Shown here: in pieces, positions 1 to 3,867 of the stretch | Position numbering within the stretch: the stretch's first letter is position 1 | How the letters are laid out: each line of letters begins with the position of its first letter | Origin: an uncultured Oscillibacter sp. | GTDB taxonomy: Bacteria > Bacillota > Clostridia > Oscillospirales > Oscillospiraceae | Direction of reading: 5' to 3' | Length of the DNA: 8,615 nt | Assembly: GCA_948435975.1 (NCBI GenBank) | Contig: CAOJHG010000065.1 | Coordinates: forward strand, 1-8,615 | Translations under genes and position numbers: made by a program | Notes under the pieces: generated by a model | The model's database searches: none | What the model was told of the DNA's origin: nothing | Seen by the model: the letters and a program-made list of their open reading frames with translations, nothing else

Positions 1-1
1 T

Positions 2-292
2 GTTCCCAATCCGGCGGACCCCAGTGTTTACCGGCTGAACGGGCGGCAGGTAGTCTACGGGGACAATGACCTGATTCCCAGTGCGGACAGCGGGGTTCCT
101 GTTTATGTCGGTAAGTTCCAGGCGCTGGGGACCCTGTTCATCCGGAAGGGGCTGGAGATGGCGGCTACGGATATCGGCGGCGACGCGTGGGCTACGGACA
201 GCTACGAGCTGCGGGGACTGTGCCGGATGGACGCGGTGGCGATGGACAACAGCGCGGCATTCAAGGCTGTCCTGGGCGGTACGGCGGGCTAA
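2..292 (+). CDS. Phage major capsid protein, HK97 fold (C-terminal part only)
   Basis: The reading frame is open at the left edge and gives the last 96 residues of a protein ending at TAA 290-292. The segment reads like the end of HK97-type major capsid proteins. It has an LNGRQVVYGDNDLIPSAD stretch (the usual 'gene product plus invariant D near the P/A-domain return'), then PVYVGKFQALGTLFIRKG (strand of the P-domain/spine), and ends with a short region on a hydrophobic GLCRMDAVAMDN strand. It would form the icosahedral shell. The next gene starts inside its stop codon (TAATG), which shows translational coupling. The N-terminus, and any scaffold or delta domain, lie outside the window. The call rests on motif appearance plus gene order, since connector, closure and gp10-like genes follow directly. 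Confidence 0.8.
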   Translation, partial: VPNPADPSVYRLNGRQVVYGDNDLIPSADSGVPVYVGKFQALGTLFIRKGLEMAATDIGGDAWATDSYELRGLCRMDAVAMDNSAAFKAVLGGTAG

Positions 293-591
293 TGGCACTT
301 TCTGCGGACCGGCGGGAACTGCTGCGGGCCTATTGCCGGATTGACGAAGCGGCTCCCTGGGAGGATGCTTTGCTGGAAGTGCTTTTTGACGCTGCTGTGA
401 GTTACATGACGCAGGCGGGCGTTCCGGAACCGCAAGCAGGCTCAGAGCGGCGGGCGCAATATGACCTGTGTGTAAACTATCTGGTTCTGGACGGCTGGGA
501 CAGGCGGGACCTTACTCTTGCGGGAACCTCCGCGGCGGAAAATCCCGCGTTCAGGCGCTTGATGAATCAGTTGAAGCTAACGGCCATTTGA
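292..591 (+). CDS. Head-tail connector protein, phage gp6-like family
   Basis: A 99-residue, mostly helical protein. The start ATG at 292 overlaps the capsid stop (TAATG), so an upstream in-frame ATG at 187 inside the capsid gene is not needed. Residues 4-20 (SADRRELLRAYCRIDEA) followed by an acidic EDALLEVLFDAAVSYM helix match the usual start of gp6-like connectors ('yLRid..d.eD.ll..ll.aA..yi'). Later YDLCVNYLVLDGWDRRD corresponds to the conserved helix with the aromatic/W residue, and the end (NPAFRRLMNQLKL) matches the C-terminal helix. In the family, about twelve copies stack under the portal and extend the DNA channel. Position directly after the major capsid gene and before the closure gene supports this. 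Length is normal for the family. Confidence 0.75.
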   Translation: MALSADRRELLRAYCRIDEAAPWEDALLEVLFDAAVSYMTQAGVPEPQAGSERRAQYDLCVNYLVLDGWDRRDLTLAGTSAAENPAFRRLMNQLKLTAI

Positions 592-604
592 AGGGGATGA
601 CATT

Positions 605-1219
605 ATGTCAATTACCGGAAGCAGTCTGACCCAGAGGCTTCAAGTCCTGCGGCTGGGTTACGGCGAAGAAACAAACGCCTGCGCCTGGGAGGAAGACCGC
701 TGGACCTGGGCGGCAGCGGAACAGGATACAAGAAGCAACCTCTTTTCCGCTGTGGGCGTGGGGGCCAGGGGCGTTACCTTTACCATCCGCAAAAGCCCCC
801 ACCTCACCCTCCATCACGCGTTTCGCTGGCGGGGGTGGTTCTGCTTCCTTACCGCGATCATGGACGGGGACCCCGGCTTCCAGGTGGTCAAGGCCGCGCT
901 GTGTGAGCCGGTCCCCTGCGCGGCGGTCCCACAGAGGCGGGTGCTGGGACTGGGGAACCGCCCTCAATTGGCGGAGGGGGCGAAGCTCTCCTTCCCCGGT
1001 GTGCTGACAGAGAAATACGTCCGCTACGGTCAAGAGGACACCTATGCGCGGACCGAAACCGCTTATGTGCTGGTTACGCCTAAGCAAATCTCTCTTGACG
1101 CGGGGACGCTTGTCACTGTTCAAAAGGGTCCGGCGGCGGGCTTGTATAACCTCCTGGCCTGCCATGTGCTGGATGAATTCAAGAACGAATATGAAATCAC
1201 CCGGCGGCGGGACGTTTAA
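605..1219 (+). CDS. Head-closure-like neck protein, apparently two barrel-type halves
   Basis: A 204-residue protein with SD AAGGGG just upstream of ATG 605. Residues about 10-104 look like a phage head closure protein (SPP1 gp16 type): an RLQVLRLGYGEET start, a W..A..EQDTRSNLF segment, a VTFTIRK strand, and an HHAFRWRGWFCFLTAI stretch matching the 'i.y.G..y.I..i' barrel. Residues about 128-204 contain a second strand-rich unit (TAYVLVTPKQISLDAGTLV, then ACHVLDEFKNEYEITRRRDV) of similar layout. Single-domain closure proteins are near 110 residues, so this one is roughly double. It may be a fusion or internal duplication, or a closure protein with an added minor capsid domain. It sits between connector and gp10-like genes, where the closure ring is expected. 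The specific function is inferred; the second half has no firm assignment. Confidence 0.6.
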   Translation: MSITGSSLTQRLQVLRLGYGEETNACAWEEDRWTWAAAEQDTRSNLFSAVGVGARGVTFTIRKSPHLTLHHAFRWRGWFCFLTAIMDGDPGFQVVKAALCEPVPCAAVPQRRVLGLGNRPQLAEGAKLSFPGVLTEKYVRYGQEDTYARTETAYVLVTPKQISLDAGTLVTVQKGPAAGLYNLLACHVLDEFKNEYEITRRRDV

Positions 1220-1233
1220 GGAGGCGGATATAT

Positions 1234-1713
1234 ATGCAGAGCGTGGAAATCGAGGGACTGGACCAGATTTTAGCGCGGTGGGAAGGTCTGCTGCAACGGT
1301 TTCCCTCAGTCAAGGCGGAACTTTTGGAGCGGCTGGGAAAGCAAATGCTGGAGGACGTGCGGCGGAACATTGGCGGCAGCGGGAAAGTTCAGGGCTGGCA
1401 GGAGCGCTACATTGGCAGTAAAAACGGCTATGCGGCTGTCCGGCCTAAAGCAAAGACCTTCCAGACCACCAAAAGCGGAAAGCAATACGCGGTGGGCTAC
1501 GTCACCAACGCTATTGAGAATGGGCACCGGAACCGCAGGCCGCAGCCCTCTGACAGCCCCGGCTACCACTACACCCGCGGCCGGAACCGGAAAGCCGCCG
1601 CTGCTGGACGTCACTTCTATGCCGCTGTCCGGACGCAGCTGGAGCAGATGGGCGCGGCAGAGCTGGCGCGGCTGGCGGATGAGCTTGCGCGGGAGCTGGA
1701 GGGCGGCGTATGA
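1234..1713 (+). CDS. HK97 gp10-like tail completion / neck protein
   Basis: 159 residues, with SD AAGGAGG upstream of ATG 1234. An N-terminal helix pair (GLDQILARWEGLLQRFPSV, then ELLERLGKQMLEDVRRN) is followed by a positively charged middle and the hallmark segment YAVGYVTNAIENGHRNRR (residues about 85-102). This is the 'v.....YA..vE.GHr.r' core of HK97 gp10 / virion morphogenesis proteins. A second hallmark, AAGRHFYAAVRTQLEQ (about 123-138), matches the 'pg..F...a......' helix. The family joins the head-side neck to the tail and acts before the tail terminator. This is the last gene before the cargo island; its stop codon TGA (1711-1713) abuts the terminator of the convergent repressor gene. 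Length is typical. Confidence 0.8.
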   Translation: MQSVEIEGLDQILARWEGLLQRFPSVKAELLERLGKQMLEDVRRNIGGSGKVQGWQERYIGSKNGYAAVRPKAKTFQTTKSGKQYAVGYVTNAIENGHRNRRPQPSDSPGYHYTRGRNRKAAAAGRHFYAAVRTQLEQMGAAELARLADELARELEGGV

Positions 1714-1737
1714 AAAAGCCAGGGATTTACTCCCCGG
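1713..1737 (-). terminator. Intrinsic terminator of the minus-strand RHH gene, overlapping its stop codon
   Basis: Read on the minus strand, an 8-bp stem (GCCGGGGA pairing with TCCCTGGC, one G-U wobble) closes a GTAAA loop and is followed by CTTTTTC. The UAA stop of the RHH gene (1727-1729) lies in the loop. The other strand has no T-run after the stem, so it should stop only minus-strand transcription. It keeps the repressor transcript from running antisense into the gp10-like gene. Confidence 0.7.
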
Positions 1738-1957
1738 CCTCCTCTGGCGGGCTTTCAGCGGCCTCCTGAGCCGCTTTGTCCCGCTCCATGGCTTCCTCTA
1801 TTGCCCGATTGATGAAGCCGTTTACGGACTCCCCGCGGGCTTCCGCGTGGGCTTTGATTTGCTCTCGATAGTCTGTGGTTGTTCTAATTTGAATCGTTGC
1901 AACAGGTTCCATATACGTTCTCTGTGCTTTTTTTTGCGCTTCTGTCTTTGGCGGCAT
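1727..1957 (-). CDS. Small ribbon-helix-helix (Arc/CopG-like) DNA-binding repressor
   Basis: 76 residues on the minus strand. The start chosen is ATG 1957, which has SD AGAGGTG at 1964-1970 with 6-nt spacing. The GTG at 1966 would lie inside that SD. A basic N-terminal arm (PPKTEAQKKAQRTYM) leads into a beta strand, VATIQIRTT (residues 19-27), then helix A (YREQIKAHAEARGES), a turn, and helix B (SVNGFINRAIEEAMERD, about 44-60). This is the RHH fold, which dimerises and inserts the paired strand into the DNA major groove. The acidic tail (QEAAESPPEEAGE) is variable. It is antisense to all neighbours and has its own promoter and terminator. A 12-bp palindrome and a near copy between it and the divergent microprotein gene are likely operators, so autoregulation and control of the cargo are inferred. 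It could also be the antitoxin-like half of a pair, but no classical toxin gene is adjacent. Confidence 0.8.
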   Translation of the reverse strand: MPPKTEAQKKAQRTYMEPVATIQIRTTTDYREQIKAHAEARGESVNGFINRAIEEAMERDKAAQEAAESPPEEAGE

Positions 1958-1984
1958 CCATATCACCTCTTATGAATTTCATCC

Positions 1985-2013
1985 AGTATATCACACATTG
2001 TATATAGAATCAA
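1985..2013 (-). promoter_or_regulatory. Sigma-A-type promoter for the RHH gene
   Basis: On the minus strand, TTGATT (2008-2013) and TATACT (1985-1990) are separated by exactly 17 bp, with a TG one base upstream of the -10 (extended -10). The predicted transcript starts near 1978, leaving a leader of about 20 nt before ATG 1957. The palindrome 2015-2026 lies directly upstream of the -35. Confidence 0.75.
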
Positions 2014-2014
2014 C

Positions 2015-2026
2015 TCTACATGTAGA
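2015..2026. promoter_or_regulatory. Perfect 12-bp palindrome, probable RHH operator site 1
   Basis: TCTACATGTAGA is identical to its reverse complement. It sits one base upstream of the -35 of the repressor promoter and is followed by TAT, giving TGTAGATAT. That nonamer recurs at 2058-2066. Small palindromes of this kind are typical RHH dimer sites; binding itself is inferred. Confidence 0.55.
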
Positions 2027-2045
2027 TATTTGGGCAGTCTGTCAA

Positions 2046-2074
2046 TTGATATCTCCGTGTAGATATGCTATACT
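2046..2074 (+). promoter_or_regulatory. Strong sigma-A-type promoter driving the cargo micro-ORFs
   Basis: TTGATA (2046-2051) and TATACT (2069-2074) have 17-bp spacing, plus TG one base before the -10 (TGCTATACT, extended -10). Transcription should begin near 2081, about 20 nt before ATG 2100, with SD AAAGGAGGTGA in between. Both boxes nearly mirror the divergent minus-strand promoter. The putative operator 2052-2063 fills the spacer, so repressor binding would block RNA polymerase. Confidence 0.8.
2052..2063. promoter_or_regulatory. Near-copy of the palindrome inside the promoter spacer, probable RHH operator site 2
   Basis: TCTCCGTGTAGA matches the palindrome at 2015-2026 at 10 of 12 positions and shares the extended nonamer TGTAGATAT. 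The two sites are 37 bp apart, in the same orientation. The site lies wholly between the -35 and -10 of the plus-strand promoter, the classic position for direct repression. Confidence 0.5.
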
Positions 2075-2099
2075 AAAGTCAGAAAGGAGGTGAAACACA

Positions 2100-2219
2100 A
2101 TGGCAGGGAAAAAGAAAAGCGGTAAGCAGGACCAAACGCTCGCAGCTATCGTCCTGATTACCGCAATCCTGAACCTCGTCAAATCGCTGATTGAACTCAT
2201 CAGCAAATTGATCGAGTGA
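2100..2219 (+). CDS. 39-residue basic/hydrophobic membrane microprotein
   Basis: The ATG at 2100 follows an excellent SD (AAAGGAGGTGA, 2083-2093) and the strong promoter at 2046-2074. The product has a basic head (MAGKKKSGKQ), then one hydrophobic helix from about residue 13 to the end. The first half of the helix (LAAIVLITAILNLV) is membrane-like. The second half (KSLIELISKLIE) is amphipathic, with K, E, K, E every three to four residues. This layout is seen in small holin-like proteins, membrane-acting type I toxins and small phage membrane modulators, but I do not recognise a named family. The divergent RHH gene and the operator in its promoter suggest tight repression. A stem-loop with an ACCTA tail follows the stop. 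Translation seems certain given promoter, SD and spacing; function is unknown. Confidence 0.7.
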   Translation: MAGKKKSGKQDQTLAAIVLITAILNLVKSLIELISKLIE

Positions 2220-2220
2220 G

Positions 2221-2247
2221 GGCCGGGAGGGGAAACCCTCCCACCTA
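2221..2247 (+). other. Stem-loop after the 39-residue ORF (GGCC, stem, GAAA loop, ACCTA)
   Basis: A perfect 7-bp stem, GGGAGGG (2225-2231) with CCCTCCC (2236-2242), closes a GAAA tetraloop. It is preceded by GGCC one base after the stop codon and followed by ACCTA. No T-run follows, so it is not a standard intrinsic terminator. It may protect the 3' end of the micro-ORF message or mask or release ribosome sites. A similar element occurs at 3217-3249. Confidence 0.6.
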
Positions 2248-2293
2248 CAGGATACTAAAAATGCCTGCCGTTGTCAATAGATGCTTTTGACGA

Positions 2294-2300
2294 AAGGAGG
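2294..2300 (+). promoter_or_regulatory. Ribosome binding site that sets the GTG start at 2308
   Basis: AAGGAGG sits 7 nt before GTG 2308. An in-frame ATG exists at 2281, but it lies upstream of this SD and has no SD of its own. A 7-bp stem (2271-2277 with 2287-2293, one G-T) ends right before the SD and could tune access. Confidence 0.6.
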
Positions 2301-2307
2301 AACCGCC

Positions 2308-2382
2308 GTGGAAATCGCAATCGACATCTTACTTGTGGCGCTGAATGCCGCTGTTGTCTGGCTGCTTTGGCGCAGAAGGTGA
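2308..2382 (+). CDS. 24-residue single-pass membrane peptide (GTG start)
   Basis: GTG 2308 with SD AAGGAGG at 7-nt spacing opens a 24-residue frame ending at TGA 2380-2382. The peptide begins MEIAIDILLVALNAAVVWLL and ends in W followed by three arginines. That is one uninterrupted hydrophobic helix with an acidic residue near the N-terminus and a positive-inside C-terminal anchor. It lies between the 39-residue ORF and Rha, 6 nt before the Rha start, and its last codons supply the Rha SD (AAGGTGAG), so the two may be coupled. No family recognised. It is very short, but SD quality, charge layout and fit between neighbours support a real gene. Confidence 0.5.
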   Translation: MEIAIDILLVALNAAVVWLLWRRR

Positions 2383-2388
2383 GGGTAT

Positions 2389-3051
2389 ATGAATGATATT
2401 GTTTTCCTGGAACCCAACAAGTTAGGTTCAGTACCTTTTACCACTTCGGATGTCATCGCCGAGTTTGCCGAAGTGCAGCACCATACCATTACCCGGCTGA
2501 TTCAGCAGCACAAAGCGGACTTTGAATGCTTTGGACAGGTTCGATTTAAAATCGACGCAGTGCGAGAACCTGATGCACGTGGAACCAAGTATACAAAGTG
2601 CTATCAATTGAACGAGGAACAGGCCACCCTGCTTATGACATACCTGAAAAATACGCCGGTGGTTCGAGCGTTCAAGGTGGAGCTTGTGCGCCAGTTCTAC
2701 GCTATGCGGCGGGAACTGACTGAACGGGCCGTTGCCAGAGCGAGACGCATTCCACCTCGGCGGAACATGACGGACGCGATCCGGGACTGCGTGCCGGACA
2801 GCCCTCATAAAAACCGACGGTACAAACAGTACACGGACCTGGCCTATAAGGCGGCCCTTGGCAAGACTGCCGCCCAACTTCGCAAAGAACGCGGGGTGTC
2901 GAAGAGGGCGAATGTAACGGAATATTTGACCGCAAAGGAAATCGAGGCTGCGGCTCAGATGGAGGGCCGTATCTCCGTTCTGATTGAAATGGGGATGGAT
3001 TATCCTACAATCAAAGCCATTGTACTGCGGAAGCTGCGGATTGCGGTTTGA
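2389..3051 (+). CDS. Rha-family phage regulatory protein
   Basis: 220 residues; the start at ATG 2389 uses SD AAGGTGAG. Residues about 16-110 match the Rha domain: VPFTTSDVIAEFAEVQHHTITRLI is the DNA-binding-like helix pair, followed by an FECFGQVRF strand, ARGTKYTKCYQLNEEQATLLMTYL, and the conserved closing helix VVRAFKVELVRQFYAMRREL. Residues about 126-215 form a second helical domain (NRRYKQYTDLAYKAALGKTA, AQLRKERGV, LTAKEIEAAAQMEGRISVLI) that often follows Rha domains in Clostridia phages. Rha proteins are phage-encoded regulators of lysogeny versus lytic growth, usually in the early region. Here it lies between structural genes as cargo. The DNA target is unknown. No promoter directly in front, so it probably depends on the promoter at 2046-2074. 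Confidence 0.8.
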   Translation: MNDIVFLEPNKLGSVPFTTSDVIAEFAEVQHHTITRLIQQHKADFECFGQVRFKIDAVREPDARGTKYTKCYQLNEEQATLLMTYLKNTPVVRAFKVELVRQFYAMRRELTERAVARARRIPPRRNMTDAIRDCVPDSPHKNRRYKQYTDLAYKAALGKTAAQLRKERGVSKRANVTEYLTAKEIEAAAQMEGRISVLIEMGMDYPTIKAIVLRKLRIAV

Positions 3052-3071
3052 CACTCCCTAAACAAATGAAA

Positions 3072-3102
3072 GCCGCCCCGGTGGTACGAACACCCGGACG
3101 GC
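3072..3102 (+). other. GC-rich hairpin between Rha and the 31-residue ORF
   Basis: GCCG (3072-3075) pairs with CGGC (3099-3102). Inside an asymmetric internal loop, CCGGTG (3078-3083) pairs with CACCCGG (3091-3097) with one bulged C, closing a GTACGAA loop. No T-run follows. The SD AAGGGAGG (3105-3112) starts 2 nt after the stem, so the structure may separate the Rha message from the micro-ORF or control its translation. Confidence 0.5.
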
Positions 3103-3119
3103 AGAAGGGAGGCGAAGCA

Positions 3120-3215
3120 ATGAACACCTTGAAATGCATCGCTGGCGTATGGTACGCCAATGGCAAGCCGTTCAAATGCTTGCACGACGCTCTTTTGAGC
3201 ATCTGGCCGAAGTAA
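3120..3215 (+). CDS. 31-residue cysteine/aromatic microprotein
   Basis: ATG 3120 follows SD AAGGGAGG (3105-3112, 7-nt gap) and the frame ends at TAA 3213-3215. The sequence begins MNTLKCIAGVWYANGKPF and ends KCLHDALLSIWPK. A short beta-hairpin-like half (GVWYANGKPF, turn at NG) is followed by one helix (CLHDALLSIWP). Two cysteines, at residues 6 and 20, and a histidine could bind metal or form a bridge, but no complete metal motif is visible. It is soluble rather than membrane-like, unlike the two micro-ORFs upstream. GC-rich hairpins bracket it on both sides. I do not recognise a named family. The turn-plus-helix pattern looks like a folded, conserved mini-domain rather than random coding. 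Confidence 0.55.
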   Translation: MNTLKCIAGVWYANGKPFKCLHDALLSIWPK

Positions 3216-3216
3216 A

Positions 3217-3249
3217 GGCCACGGGGGTCGGAAAACCGGCCCCCACCTA
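3217..3249 (+). other. Stem-loop after the 31-residue ORF (GGCC, stem, AAAA loop, ACCTA)
   Basis: GGGGGTCGG (3223-3231) pairs with CCGGCCCCC (3236-3244), a 9-bp stem with one G-U, around an AAAA loop. It is preceded by GGCC one base after the stop codon and followed by ACCTA. The layout repeats that at 2221-2247 although the genes in front are unrelated. There is no T-run (CTAAAAAG follows), so ordinary intrinsic termination on the + strand is unlikely. Confidence 0.6.
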
Positions 3250-3254
3250 AAAAG

Positions 3255-3300
3255 CCTCCCATTGGCATTATAGCACAGCGGGAGGGGTAATGCAAGGAGG
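3255..3300 (+). promoter_or_regulatory. Structured leader and SD of the 108-residue gene
   Basis: CCTCCC (3255-3260) can pair with GGGAGG (3280-3285) or with the SD GGAGG (3296-3300). GCATTA (3265-3270) can pair with TAATGC (3288-3293), ending just before the SD AAGGAGG (3294-3300). The two helices interlock or compete, so an SD-gating leader is possible. Short stems in a GC-rich setting may be chance. Confidence 0.3.
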
Positions 3301-3309
3301 ATTTTTCGT

Positions 3310-3636
3310 ATGAATTTGAGTATGGATATCATAGCCAAGATGATGAATGGTATTACCCAGTCCAAGGAATGGAACCGCATTTGCATGAAAGACCCCGGCA
3401 TCAGCGCGGCTCAGGAAGGAATGAAAGCCCTTCTGGAGAAAGCCAGTCATGCAATCTCTTTTCAGCTATATGACGAAATCCTAGACGCTATCGGCGAAGT
3501 GGAAGCAGCCTATGCGGATGCGGCTATCCTCTATGGAATGCACGTTGCCTTCGTTCTCCAGCAGACTGCCGCCCACCCTGAAGACTTTTCTCGATATGCT
3601 ATCAAAGCCGCCGCAGAACGGAGGGATAACCTATGA
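3310..3636 (+). CDS. Helical cargo protein of unknown function (possibly DUF6809-like)
   Basis: 108 residues; ATG 3310 with SD AAGGAGG at 9-nt spacing. It appears all-helical: MDIIAKMMNGITQSKEWNRI, AAQEGMKALLEKASHAISFQ, LYDEILDAIGEVEAAYADAA, then ILYGMHVAFVLQQTA and a charged end (KAAAERRDNL). The layout of two helices carrying acidic residues and a final 'A.ILYGM..AF.L' helix resembles the short DUF6809-type proteins common in Clostridia phages and mobile elements, but I cannot confirm this by eye. No membrane segment, catalytic motif or signal peptide. Its stop overlaps the next start (ATGA at 3633-3636), giving translational coupling to the Bro-N-like remnant. Less GC-biased codons than the tail genes mark it as part of the cargo. 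Confidence 0.6.
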   Translation: MNLSMDIIAKMMNGITQSKEWNRICMKDPGISAAQEGMKALLEKASHAISFQLYDEILDAIGEVEAAYADAAILYGMHVAFVLQQTAAHPEDFSRYAIKAAAERRDNL

Positions 3637-3703
3637 ATGAACTTCAAAAGCCTTGGAGCAGCCAGATGATGAACGGGCTAAGTTTAACTTAGGGTTGTCC
3701 GAA
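3633..3703 (+). pseudogene. Degenerate Bro-N antirepressor fragment (frame broken)
   Basis: The ATGA overlap at 3633 opens a frame beginning MNELQ, the usual first residues of Bro-N proteins, but it stops after 19 codons at TAG. In the -1 frame from about 3641 the DNA encodes ALEQPDDERAKFNLGLSEGG. That matches the '.LD.DER.kFNLGL.GG' stretch of the Bro-N domain, but has no good start of its own and runs to TAA 3779-3781. The second copy (3774-3815) differs from it mainly at synonymous positions in this frame, so the frame was once under selection. The simplest reading is a Bro-N gene with a large internal deletion and a frame change. Bro-N proteins are phage antirepressors; this remnant is unlikely to act as one. 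Confidence 0.45.
3665..3703 (+). repeat. Imperfect direct repeat, copy A
   Basis: Thirteen codons that align with 3774-3815 once one extra codon (AAT 3780-3782) in copy B is skipped. 30 of 39 bases match. Most differences are silent (GAT/GAC, CGG/AGG, TTT/TTC, AAC/AAT, TTA/CTA). It encodes DDERAKFNLGLSE. Confidence 0.7.
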
Positions 3704-3713
3704 GGAGGTACTG

Positions 3714-3863
3714 ATGAACAATCTTCATATTTTTCAGGATGCCCAGTTTGGGAAAATCCGAGGTTTAAGATTGGACGATAATGAAAGGGCTAGATTCAAT
3801 CTAGGGTTGTTCGGAAGCCCAACCAACTGCGGCATTCTGGCTCTGATGGACCGGATGGAGTGA
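3714..3863 (+). CDS. 49-residue internally deleted Bro-N-like peptide
   Basis: ATG 3714 has a near-perfect SD (AAGGAGG, 3702-3708, 5-nt gap). The start, MNNLHIFQDAQFGKIRGL, matches the first strand of Bro-N domains ('MN.LqiF.n..FG.vR'). It is fused directly to RLDDNERARFNLGLFGSPTN, which matches a much later Bro-N segment ('rLD.DER.kFNLGL.GG.tN'), then CGILALMDRME. The normal middle of the domain (the 'G.pWfv.kDV...LgY' part) and everything after 'GLY.LI' are missing. So it is either a decayed relic or a short derivative that might interfere with full-length Bro-N or Rha proteins. The good SD favours translation. Its last codons hold the SD (GGAG) of the tail terminator gene, so it may be kept for coupling. 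Confidence 0.5.
   Translation: MNNLHIFQDAQFGKIRGLRLDDNERARFNLGLFGSPTNCGILALMDRME
3774..3815 (+). repeat. Imperfect direct repeat, copy B
   Basis: Partner of 3665-3703, in frame inside the 49-residue peptide; encodes DDNERARFNLGLFG. See copy A for the comparison. Confidence 0.7.
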
Positions 3864-3867
3864 GCTT

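Noticed and set aside
608..1165. Long minus-strand open frame (185 codons) opposite the head-closure gene
   Set aside because: No SD, arginine/proline/histidine-rich low-quality translation, and complete overlap with a well-supported + gene; typical antisense shadow of GC-rich coding DNA.
1727..1966. RHH gene starting at GTG 1966
   Set aside because: That GTG is part of the SD sequence AGAGGTGAT for ATG 1957.
2225..2242. GGGAGGG-GAAA-CCCTCCC as an intrinsic terminator
   Set aside because: No T-run follows the stem, and a further SD-bearing ORF and Rha lie downstream with no other promoter seen.
2281..2382. Longer version of the 24-residue peptide starting at ATG 2281
   Set aside because: The only SD (2294-2300) lies after this ATG, so GTG 2308 is the supported start.
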